From Cohnella cholangitidis (GTDB lineage: Bacteria; Bacillota; Bacilli; Paenibacillales; Paenibacillaceae), in contig NZ_CP041969.1 of NCBI RefSeq assembly GCF_014107495.1, forward strand, positions 3,769,501-3,833,500: a stretch of 64,000 nt of DNA. Reading direction: 5' to 3'. Below the pieces are notes generated by a model. That model was not told the DNA's origin, made no database searches, and was given only the letters and a program-made list of their open reading frames with translations. Below, piece by piece: positions 33,401 to 41,539 of the stretch. The position numbers were made by a program, and so were the translations under genes. Each line of letters begins with the position of its first letter. Positions within the stretch are counted from its first letter, which is position 1.

Positions 33401-36120
33401 TGGAGCTTCTATGGATGCTTCCGTTAGTCGCGCTTCTTCTCTACGCCCTGTGCATTAGCTTGAAGTATCCGCATGTCCGTCGAATAGCGGTAAGGGAATT
33501 GAACTTGAGGAAGTTTAGCTCGGTTCTAGTCATCGTCGGATTATCCGTATGCATCGCACTGATAACGCTTGTATTTTGTATCCGATATGCTTTTCAAGAG
33601 CGTTCGAATGCTTACTTGGAAAAGCCCGCCGAAGCGATTAAATATGAAGTAATGGCCATACACCAGCCTCATCTTCAGAAGCCCTATTTTACGGACGAAG
33701 ACATGGGCGATCTGCTGGCGACGGACGAAGGCGACCCGAATATCTGGCCTATCGTGTCCTATGCGGTAACGCTTTTTCCCGCGTCGGAGCTTGATCAAGA
33801 CGTTATATTGCCTAACGTGCTGGTGATTGGGGTTGACCCCGCGGTCGCCAAGAGCTTTAATCCGGAAGGGAGTAAAGCAGATTGGCCGTCCACGCTCGGA
33901 GAGAATCGGATCGTTCTGTCGGAATCGGCTGCGGATCGCTTGAATGCGCGAGCGGGAGATTACGTTCAATTACTGGATCATCATAACCGCAAGCATGCTT
34001 TTCAGGTTGAGCAAATTCAAGAGGATGAAGGGCTGTTGGCTTATCGCGGCTTTCAGAAGGCAGATGCCACCGCAATTATTTCATTGGAGCGGGCGAGATC
34101 GCTATTTGATTTGCCGAGCGGCTCCTATACAAGCGCAATAGGGGATTTACATGTACCGCCTCCATGGCATTCTCGGTATATTCAGCAAGATACGCCCCTT
34201 AGTTTGGAAGGCGTCTCCTCATTCGGCGTTTATTTCTTCGGAATCATTAACTCGACCGCGATCGCGATGGCGATTATTCTGACGATCAATTTATTCCGGT
34301 TAATAGCGGAAGAGAGAAGATTTGGGACGGGAGTCATGCGTTCAATAGGGTTCAGCAGATTAGATCTAAAGCGGATTTTAAGACTGGAAGGACTTTGTTA
34401 TGCATTATTTTCCGGATTGCTCGGGAGCGCTGCGGGGACCGGCTTGGCCGCTTGGGTAATGGGAAGCAATCGCCGATTGTTCGGGCAGGAGATGTGGCTG
34501 GATCAAATCATAACCTGGCAGACCGGCTTGAAAGCGATGCTAACCGGATGTTCTATCGGAACGTGTATCTTGTTCGGCAGCGTCTGGATGGTGTCCCAAA
34601 TCTCGTTAAGAAATTCGGCGCAAACCGAACCGGTTGGAGCGATACGCCGGGCCCCGTCCAAAGGAGCATATGCTTTTCATTATGGTTTTTCGTTTATTAT
34701 TCTTACGTTGACTCTTTCCTTAGTCGTTTTGATCTCTATTCCTGAAGTACGGCAATCCTGGTTCGATGGAGTAGATTTGCTATTATGGTCCGCGGGCTTG
34801 TTTTTGGTAATTCCTCTACTTATCTATGGGGCCGTTTGGTGGCTGGAGTGGGGAGTCGGACTGGTTCTATGGTTATCGAGCAAAGTCCCGGCTTGCTATG
34901 CGATGCTGAATTTAGCGCTGAACCAATTGAAAGGCCATCGGATCCGAACGGGTCTGCTCATGCTGATGTTTTGTTTGGTTTGTTGTTTTGTCAGCTTCTC
35001 TACGGTCCTATCAAACTATATCCATGTCGTCGTCACTCAATCCGGGAATCGCGAGGCGACGGGCGGATATGATTACTTTGCCGAGGATGCTAGGGTGATC
35101 GCTTCCGAACAGCTCAAATCGTATTTGGACGAGATAGGTTACCCTGAGGAACGATATCCCGAGTATGCCTCGGTAGTTAGATTGCCATGGCGGGAGTCGG
35201 AATGGCGCGGCTTCGAGATTAACGGGGTGGATCGTCGTTACGCGCAGACCAATCGGCTTTCCGTAACTCCGCGACGAGAAGGTGACGGAGACGGAGCATC
35301 CTTGTGGAATAAGCTCGCAAGCGACCCGGATGCGGTAATCGTTTCGACTAGTACTCTGAGTTTTATAGAAAGTCAGAACTGGAAACGGGACAACGACGAG
35401 ATCGTTTTCCGAATTAACGGACAGACGATCCGCAAACGGATCATAGGCGTAGCGAACGAAGGAACTAACGAGTGGAACGCAGGGAGTATCGCTTATCCTG
35501 CGACAATCGGAATTTGGATGAATGAACAAGAAGTGCTACGGCTTGGCCGAAATGCCAAGGAGCTGAATTCCGTCCTCCTATTGCGATTCGATTCCGCCGC
35601 GATCGGACGCGAGTGGCAGGAACGGAGCGAGCTGGGATTGGCCAGATTCAACGTTTATCCGCTGCGTAGCGCGGTTGACGAAGACGTCTGGTTCTACCGG
35701 GACGTCGGTTTGTTGTTTGCCTTGTTCGAAAAGTTTAATTATTTGGCGATGGCCATCGGAATTGCCGGTCTTGCGGTCGTAATGGCTCGTCTTGTCAAGA
35801 TGAGGAAGAGGCAGCTAGGGGTTCTTCGGACTCTAGGGATCGCCCCGAACCTACTGCAGCTGTACGTAGTGGCGGAAGGGGTATTGCTCAGTATTTTTGG
35901 ATCAAGTCTAGGTTTCGTTGTCGGGGGTTACTATGGTTATGTGCTTTGTAAGTCGCAAATCAGCGATATGGTGTTAGGCTTTCGCTTTGGATTTCCGATT
36001 TTTAAATTGTTGCTGCTCTTTATAAGCTTCGCGATCCTGATTTTGGTCAGCAACCTGTGGTCGGTCAGGTACGTGTACCGGGTGTCTCCGATTGAATCTA
36101 CGAAGCATTTAACCTCATAG
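33400..36120 (+). CDS. FtsX/MacB-type ABC transporter permease
   Basis: A 906-residue permease with about ten membrane helices and two large extracellular domains (about 70-280 and 550-765). FtsX-like repeats are visible at 'NLFRLIAEERRFGTGVMRSI' and, near the C-terminus, 'RLVKMRKRQLGVLRTLGI'. The start is ATG 33400, overlapping the ATPase stop. This family does not import solutes but moves or extracts lipids, lipoproteins or peptides using a mechanotransmission mechanism. With a two-component system next door, a cell-envelope stress or antimicrobial-peptide role is possible (inference). Confidence 0.88.
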   Translation: MELLWMLPLVALLLYALCISLKYPHVRRIAVRELNLRKFSSVLVIVGLSVCIALITLVFCIRYAFQERSNAYLEKPAEAIKYEVMAIHQPHLQKPYFTDEDMGDLLATDEGDPNIWPIVSYAVTLFPASELDQDVILPNVLVIGVDPAVAKSFNPEGSKADWPSTLGENRIVLSESAADRLNARAGDYVQLLDHHNRKHAFQVEQIQEDEGLLAYRGFQKADATAIISLERARSLFDLPSGSYTSAIGDLHVPPPWHSRYIQQDTPLSLEGVSSFGVYFFGIINSTAIAMAIILTINLFRLIAEERRFGTGVMRSIGFSRLDLKRILRLEGLCYALFSGLLGSAAGTGLAAWVMGSNRRLFGQEMWLDQIITWQTGLKAMLTGCSIGTCILFGSVWMVSQISLRNSAQTEPVGAIRRAPSKGAYAFHYGFSFIILTLTLSLVVLISIPEVRQSWFDGVDLLLWSAGLFLVIPLLIYGAVWWLEWGVGLVLWLSSKVPACYAMLNLALNQLKGHRIRTGLLMLMFCLVCCFVSFSTVLSNYIHVVVTQSGNREATGGYDYFAEDARVIASEQLKSYLDEIGYPEERYPEYASVVRLPWRESEWRGFEINGVDRRYAQTNRLSVTPRREGDGDGASLWNKLASDPDAVIVSTSTLSFIESQNWKRDNDEIVFRINGQTIRKRIIGVANEGTNEWNAGSIAYPATIGIWMNEQEVLRLGRNAKELNSVLLLRFDSAAIGREWQERSELGLARFNVYPLRSAVDEDVWFYRDVGLLFALFEKFNYLAMAIGIAGLAVVMARLVKMRKRQLGVLRTLGIAPNLLQLYVVAEGVLLSIFGSSLGFVVGGYYGYVLCKSQISDMVLGFRFGFPIFKLLLLFISFAILILVSNLWSVRYVYRVSPIESTKHLTS

Positions 36121-36136
36121 TGATTACGTAAAGTGG

Positions 36137-36166
36137 GCGTCCTGCGATATTGCGGGGCGCTTTTTC
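36137..36166 (+). terminator. intrinsic terminator
   Basis: GCGTCCTGC pairs with GCGGGGCGC allowing wobbles and one bulge, followed by TTTTT. It ends the two-component/ABC transporter operon. Confidence 0.7.
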
Positions 36167-36315
36167 ATGTTCTCGGCGAAAACTCCACACAATCTTCGCA
36201 TCGTTTTCGCACAAACCCGACTTAATGGCAGCTAAATATTCAATCTTTCCTAGTAATATACGAAGCATTAGCTGAATGATCCGCGGCAGCGCGGATAAGG
36301 GAAGGTGGAAATGAG

Positions 36316-36873
36316 ATGGGTTATTGGTTCGAGAAATTCGGCGTATCGTTCGCCGCGGCGATCGTAACGGGACTACTCTTCGGGCTTTTGCTGCGAGTCG
36401 TTATGAAAATAATCGCATTGGCGCATCCGGAGCTATCTAGCGGATTTCATTGGGAGGGAACCCTGTTCATCGCTTTGATCGGGGTTGGTTTTACTTTGGC
36501 AAATAGCGTCTTCTATGCGTTGGTCGAACGGTTCTTGCCGGGAAAATGGCTAGCCAAAGGATTCTTGTTCGGAGTTCTCGTCCTTGCGGTTTACGGAATT
36601 CCATTCTTTCTGTCTAATCCGGGAGGGGAGTTGTTCGGCCCCCAAGCCTATATCGGCGTTCCTCTATTCTCTTTGGTATTCGTTGCAGGCGGGATAACGT
36701 TGGCACGTTGCGTTCGTTTCATTGGGAAGTGGGTGAACGATAGACGGGAAAGACGGATCAGATTCGCTTATGCGTGTTTTATATTATTAGGCATTCCGGC
36801 GTGCGTGTTGATGGTCGGGATCGCGGTCGAGATGGTGACGGAGGTCATTCCGGAAATTCGTAATCAGGGGTAG
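36316..36873 (+). CDS. hypothetical membrane protein
   Basis: A 185-residue membrane protein with five hydrophobic segments (roughly 8-28, 46-68, 80-100, 113-133 and 155-178) and a short basic cytoplasmic stretch ('RFIGKWVNDRRERRIR'). I do not recognise the family. It starts after AAGGTGG and ends 16 bases before the MalT-like regulator gene, so the two are probably in one transcript. Confidence 0.75.
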   Translation: MGYWFEKFGVSFAAAIVTGLLFGLLLRVVMKIIALAHPELSSGFHWEGTLFIALIGVGFTLANSVFYALVERFLPGKWLAKGFLFGVLVLAVYGIPFFLSNPGGELFGPQAYIGVPLFSLVFVAGGITLARCVRFIGKWVNDRRERRIRFAYACFILLGIPACVLMVGIAVEMVTEVIPEIRNQG

Positions 36874-36889
36874 ATGGGAGGGGACGGTT

Positions 36890-39547
36890 ATGCCATTGAA
36901 TCGGAGATCGCATGCTAAAGAGATAGAGCCGGTGCTTCAGCATCCGATCTTATCAACGAAGTTAAACATTCCGCTGCAATCTTCATGCCACCTGACTCGC
37001 GACCGGTTAATGGATAAAATTTCGGCTTCGTTACTGTGCAAGCTGACGACCGTCATCGCGCCTCCGGGATTCGGAAAAACAACGATGGTGAGCGATTGGA
37101 TCAGCAAGCGGCAAATCAAGGCAAGTTGGCTTTCGCTTGATCGGGGCGATAACGATCTGCATCGGTTCTGGGGGTACGTAGCGGCGGCCCTTGATCGGCT
37201 GGAACTGGAAATCGGCCAGAAGGCGCTGTCGCTACAACTGCAGCAAACCTCGCTCAAACTGTCCGTAGAGCAAATGATATCTTGGTTGATTAACGATCTA
37301 TTCGACGTACGGGAAGACGTGGTGCTCGTTCTTGACGATTACCACGTCATGGAGTCCGAAGAGGTGCACCGTTCCGTCGTTTATTTTCTTGAACGGCTTC
37401 CGCCGCAAATCCACCTCGTCTTGATTAGCAGGAGAACGTTGCCTTTTCCGGTCGGCGCATTGCGAGCGAAAGGCCAATATATCGAAATCGGCGTTTCGGA
37501 TCTAAAGTTCACGGACGGCGAGCTCGCCAGCTACTGGCGGCGTCAGACGGGCGCCGATCAGGAACAAGCTTCGCTTCGTTGGCTCGCCCACCGTGCGGAA
37601 GGTTGGATAGCGGGCATTCAATTGGCGGTTTTATCGCAAACCGCGAGCCATGAACACGTTTTGCAGCAGTTCACGGGTAATCATCGATTCGTTGCCGATT
37701 ATTTGATGGAAGAGGTATTTATGGTTCAACCCCCGGAGATCCAGCAGTTTTTGCTCCAAACCTCCATTCTGGAACGAATGAACGTCGATCTATGCGCGGC
37801 CGTCATGGATGCATCCGGGGAAAAGGCGCTGCACTGCATACAAGAGCTTGAGCGCGGCAATTTGTTCTTCGTTCCGCTTGACGCCGAGCGTTGCTGGTAT
37901 CGCTACCACCATTTATTTGCCGATTTTCTGCGGGGGCGTCTCGGGCAATCGCAGGGTTCGGATGCCGGAACGCTGCATGGACGGGCGAGCGAATGGTTCG
38001 AGAAATTCGGCCATATGGAAGAGGCGATCGATCATGCCTTGTCGGCGGGCTTGCATGAAAGGGCCTCGTCGTTGATCCAAGAAATCTCCGAGTCGTATTT
38101 GAAGAACAGAGAAACGGCACTGCTGTACGGCTGGCTGATTCGCCTGAACCCTTCGATTGCGGAGCGGCCCGCTCTATTGGTCGTCAAGGCATGGACGGAA
38201 TTATTCCTGGGGCATTACGAATCGCTGAAGCAACATCTGACGCAGCTAAGATCGGTCTTGGAGGAGGATGGCGTTTATGCCGATCCTCGGCATACGCAAG
38301 TCCGAACGGAGCTGGAAATATTGGAAGGATTCCTGCCCTTGTTCCTAGGGGATTTCGATAGTGCTTACCGTCATATCGTACGGTTTCATTCGCGCGCCGA
38401 TATTCCGAATGAGGAGTTGCCTCTGTTAGTCAGGGGGGGAGTCGAAATGAACGAAGGAACGGTGCCTTTCATTCGCGGATATTTCGGTTTCGGCGGCAGG
38501 CTCAAGCAAGCGATGCGCTATCATCGGGTATACAATGCCTTTATCGTTAGAAACGGGTTCCATCACCATGCCTTCAGCGCGTACCAACGAACGGCAATGT
38601 GCGAGATCGACTATGAACGGAACGATTTGGATGGGGCATTGCAGTATGCCGAATATGCGATAGACATCGCGTTCCAACACGGTGTTTTAGGGGCGTATAT
38701 ACCTGCCGTTATATTGAAATCTCGAGTATTGTGGGCCAAAAAGAGAGCGGAAGAGTCTATGGATACTCTTGTTCAAGCGATGAATTATCTTTGGAGAAGC
38801 CGTTTGGACAGATCGACGTGGTACGGCTTGCTGAACGCTCGCCTCGTAAACTGTCGGCTATCCATAGGAGACTACGATTACGCGGACGAATGGGTTAGAC
38901 AGAGCAAGCTCTCCCAGGACGCGGCGATCATGGACAATCAGGAAGCCGAGACGATTACGTACATTCGGGCCATTGCCGCAAGAGGCCGAATCGACGAGGC
39001 GTTAATCTGCGCGGAGAAGCTGCTCAAGCTGGCCAAGCAGCGGCGCCAGAAAATGACGGAACTAGAGGCGAATGCGTGGCTGGCTATCTTGTTGGAGAGC
39101 AAAAATCAATCTTATGCCGGCCTGCTTCACATGCAGCAAGCTCTTGAGATCGGAGAGAGGGAAGGTTACCTTCGAACGTTCGCGGATATGCCCGAGCTCG
39201 TTTCTCTTCTCGGGCGATATGTCGAAGTCAGGAAACGGCATTACATGCCGGAGTTGCGGGAAACCGTCTCATTGTCCTACGTTAGATCGATCCTCGCCGT
39301 TGCCGGCGAGACGGCGGCTGGAACCATCGGAGAGAGCGAGGGCGGTACATCGGCGGCCTTAACGACAAGGGAACGGGAAGTCTTGCAGCAGATCGCGACG
39401 GGATTGTCTAACAAGGAAATCGCGGAGAGGTTGGTATTAACCGAAGGAACGGTTAAGCTCCACCTGCATCATATTTACGGCAAACTGCAGGTGAAAGGCC
39501 GAGTGCAGGCGATTCAACGCGGAAGGGAGCTTCGTCTGCTATCGTAA
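36890..39547 (+). CDS. MalT-like LuxR family ATP-dependent regulator (LAL type)
   Basis: A large transcriptional activator of 885 residues. The N-terminal STAND ATPase domain has Walker A 'APPGFGKTTMV' (about residues 58-68) and Walker B-like 'VVLVLDDYHVMES'. 'RYHHLFADFLRGRL' is the conserved link to the central helical TPR-like domain (about 360-790), which in MalT binds the inducer. The C-terminal LuxR helix-turn-helix (about 820-885) reads 'LTTREREVLQQIATGLSNKE' and 'LTEGTVKLHLHHIYGKLQ'. Target genes are not evident; the cotranscribed membrane protein and the downstream envelope genes are candidates. Confidence 0.93.
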   Translation: MPLNRRSHAKEIEPVLQHPILSTKLNIPLQSSCHLTRDRLMDKISASLLCKLTTVIAPPGFGKTTMVSDWISKRQIKASWLSLDRGDNDLHRFWGYVAAALDRLELEIGQKALSLQLQQTSLKLSVEQMISWLINDLFDVREDVVLVLDDYHVMESEEVHRSVVYFLERLPPQIHLVLISRRTLPFPVGALRAKGQYIEIGVSDLKFTDGELASYWRRQTGADQEQASLRWLAHRAEGWIAGIQLAVLSQTASHEHVLQQFTGNHRFVADYLMEEVFMVQPPEIQQFLLQTSILERMNVDLCAAVMDASGEKALHCIQELERGNLFFVPLDAERCWYRYHHLFADFLRGRLGQSQGSDAGTLHGRASEWFEKFGHMEEAIDHALSAGLHERASSLIQEISESYLKNRETALLYGWLIRLNPSIAERPALLVVKAWTELFLGHYESLKQHLTQLRSVLEEDGVYADPRHTQVRTELEILEGFLPLFLGDFDSAYRHIVRFHSRADIPNEELPLLVRGGVEMNEGTVPFIRGYFGFGGRLKQAMRYHRVYNAFIVRNGFHHHAFSAYQRTAMCEIDYERNDLDGALQYAEYAIDIAFQHGVLGAYIPAVILKSRVLWAKKRAEESMDTLVQAMNYLWRSRLDRSTWYGLLNARLVNCRLSIGDYDYADEWVRQSKLSQDAAIMDNQEAETITYIRAIAARGRIDEALICAEKLLKLAKQRRQKMTELEANAWLAILLESKNQSYAGLLHMQQALEIGEREGYLRTFADMPELVSLLGRYVEVRKRHYMPELRETVSLSYVRSILAVAGETAAGTIGESEGGTSAALTTREREVLQQIATGLSNKEIAERLVLTEGTVKLHLHHIYGKLQVKGRVQAIQRGRELRLLS

Positions 39548-39567
39548 TTCGGAATGGGTACGGGAAT

Positions 39568-39610
39568 AGGGATTGTCGGAGACATTCGTCCGCCGGCAAT
39601 CCCTTTTTGT
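39568..39610 (+). terminator. intrinsic terminator
   Basis: AGGGATTGTCGG pairs with CCGGCAATCCCT, followed by TTTTT. It ends the MalT-like gene transcript. Confidence 0.85.
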
Positions 39611-39827
39611 TTTGCTTCAAAGATATAACCGTCTTGTATAACTATCGTTAGAAGGTAAAACTTCCATTTTACGATAAGCTGGGAGAGATACGGAAAGGAA
39701 CGGGTATCCAGTTTTCCTGACAGGATCTTCACATTTTATTCGCAAAATGCAGATCGATTCTTCTCAGGAACTTCAAATGCCTGCATTACGATTGAAATGT
39801 AATCGAGATGAAGAGAGGAGATTTATC

Positions 39828-40751
39828 ATGAAACGAATATCCAAAAGAGCTCTATCTGTACTAATTGCCCTGATGTGCAGTCTAGCCGTCTATTCTTCGG
39901 CGTTCGCCGAATCGGAAGGCGAAGTCGCTCAACCGGTCGTGAAGGCCGAAGAAACGGCGGAGCCCGAAGCCGAGGAACAATCGCGGAAAGAAGTGGATCC
40001 GAGGGAATTTTTCGAGGATCTGGAGATCATGGAAGTGGACGAACTTACGTTCAAGATCGTCAAGTTCGAGGCTGTCGCCGAAAACGCGAAGATCAACGAA
40101 CCGCATTTCAAGGCGATCGTATTGTTCCAGAACAATAGTCCTTATTCCATCCGTACGCCGGCGACGGCTATCGAGCTATCCGATAAAGGGTTCAACTCGC
40201 TCGCGGTTCATTACGTCAAGCTGGACTCGACATTGAAGCCCGGTGAATCGAAATGGGCGACTGTGGAATTCCCGAGCTTGATAGAGCTGACGGCCGGGGC
40301 AAGCATGAAGGGCGTCAAAGGCGCAACGACCGACTACCTGTACGGAGAGCGAGTGAACGACGCGTCGGAAATTACGAAGGCTGGCATTTACGTGTTCGTG
40401 AACAGCAAACGAGTGAACGCAAAAGTATCGGATTCAAGCGGCTACCAATACTTGCCGACTAAGAGCCTGATGGAAGCCTTGGGCTTCAAATACACGTGGA
40501 CTGCCAAGACGTCGACGTTCGTCGCGGTCAAAGACAATTTGAAGATCGAGAACAAGGTCGGCACCCGCAACGTCAAAGCGAACGGGAAAATCGTCAAGCT
40601 CGACGGCCAGCAATCGGCGTTCCTCAACAAGGTGCCAAGCCTCAGCGTGAACGCGCTCCCTTTGATATCCAGCGATTGGGTGCTGAACAAGGGATATCAC
40701 GGTAAAATCACGATCATTACGGTCGCTGATCAATCTCTTATGAAATTTTAA
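39828..40751 (+). CDS. secreted stalk-domain protein
   Basis: An exported 307-residue protein; ATG 39828 follows GAGAGGAG. The signal peptide ends near 'SSAFAES'. A Glu-rich linker (about 27-65) precedes an unrecognised beta domain (about 66-200: 'IVKFEAVAENAKI', 'TPATAIELSDKGFNSLAV'). The last 110 residues match a copper-amine-oxidase N-terminal stalk domain ('VFVNSKRVNAKV', 'LPTKSLMEALGFKYTW', 'VNALPLISSDWVLN'). It precedes a stalk-SOD fusion and an SLH protein with short gaps, suggesting a cell-surface operon. Confidence 0.78.
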   Translation: MKRISKRALSVLIALMCSLAVYSSAFAESEGEVAQPVVKAEETAEPEAEEQSRKEVDPREFFEDLEIMEVDELTFKIVKFEAVAENAKINEPHFKAIVLFQNNSPYSIRTPATAIELSDKGFNSLAVHYVKLDSTLKPGESKWATVEFPSLIELTAGASMKGVKGATTDYLYGERVNDASEITKAGIYVFVNSKRVNAKVSDSSGYQYLPTKSLMEALGFKYTWTAKTSTFVAVKDNLKIENKVGTRNVKANGKIVKLDGQQSAFLNKVPSLSVNALPLISSDWVLNKGYHGKITIITVADQSLMKF

Positions 40752-40777
40752 TTGAAAATATAGGGAGGATTTTATCC

Positions 40778-41503
40778 ATGAAAAAAAATTATAAAGTTGC
40801 GGCAGCTGCGTTCCTATGCGGCTCGCTGTTCTTCTCCGGCATTTCCATGGCAGCCCAAAGCGATCTGATTTCCGTGTCGTTCGACAAGCTTCGGTTCATC
40901 GTGCAAGGAACGGACCATTCTTCGACGAACGGACAGTTCGATAATCAAGGCAAGCTCGTTCCCGAGTCGATCGTCTACAAAGGCACGACCTACGTTCCAT
41001 TAAGATTGGCAGGGCAGCTTGTCGGGCAGCCGATCTACTGGGACGGGGCTACGAAGTCGATCTACCTCGGCGAGACGGTTATTCCGCTAGTTAACGCTAA
41101 GGGCGAGACGGTGGGCAACGCGAAGTTATCCCAAGGGGACAAAGGCGTTCGGCTACAGATCGAAGCGTCCGGTTTGACCGCGGGCAAGCACGGCATTCAT
41201 ATTCACGAGAAAAACTTCGAGAACAACGATTTCAAAACGGCCGGAGGCCACTACAACCCGCATGCGAAGAAGCACGGCCACGACAATCCGGAAGGGCACC
41301 ACATGGGAGATATCCCGAACCTTACCGCCGGTGCGGATGGGAAAGCGAGTGCTGTCATTGAATTGGAGGGCTTTTCGATCTTGAAAGACGGCGCGGATTC
41401 CATCTGGGGCAAGTCGATCATGATTCACGCTACCGAAGATGATTATAAGACCGATCCGTCCGGTAATTCCGGAGACCGTATCGTTGGCGGCAACATTCGT
41501 TGA
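40778..41503 (+). CDS. sodC: secreted Cu/Zn superoxide dismutase with stalk domain
   Basis: Converts superoxide to oxygen and peroxide outside the cell. The 241-residue protein has a signal peptide (about 1-25), a stalk domain (about 30-108: 'STNGQFDNQGKLVPESIVY', 'TTYVPLRLAGQLVG') and a Cu/Zn SOD domain (about 109-241). Copper ligands are seen in 'GIHIHEKNF' and 'SIMIHATEDD', the bridging His in 'GGHYNPHAKKHG', and zinc ligands in 'KKHGHDNPEGHHMGDI'. The last motif 'GNSGDRIVGGNIR' keeps the Arg but has no Cys, so the usual disulphide is absent. The start has a strong AGGGAGG site. All metal ligands appear present, unlike some Bacillus homologues. Confidence 0.87.
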   Translation: MKKNYKVAAAAFLCGSLFFSGISMAAQSDLISVSFDKLRFIVQGTDHSSTNGQFDNQGKLVPESIVYKGTTYVPLRLAGQLVGQPIYWDGATKSIYLGETVIPLVNAKGETVGNAKLSQGDKGVRLQIEASGLTAGKHGIHIHEKNFENNDFKTAGGHYNPHAKKHGHDNPEGHHMGDIPNLTAGADGKASAVIELEGFSILKDGADSIWGKSIMIHATEDDYKTDPSGNSGDRIVGGNIR

Positions 41504-41539
41504 ACTTATCCCTTTTCATTCCTATAGGAGGCCATTCCA

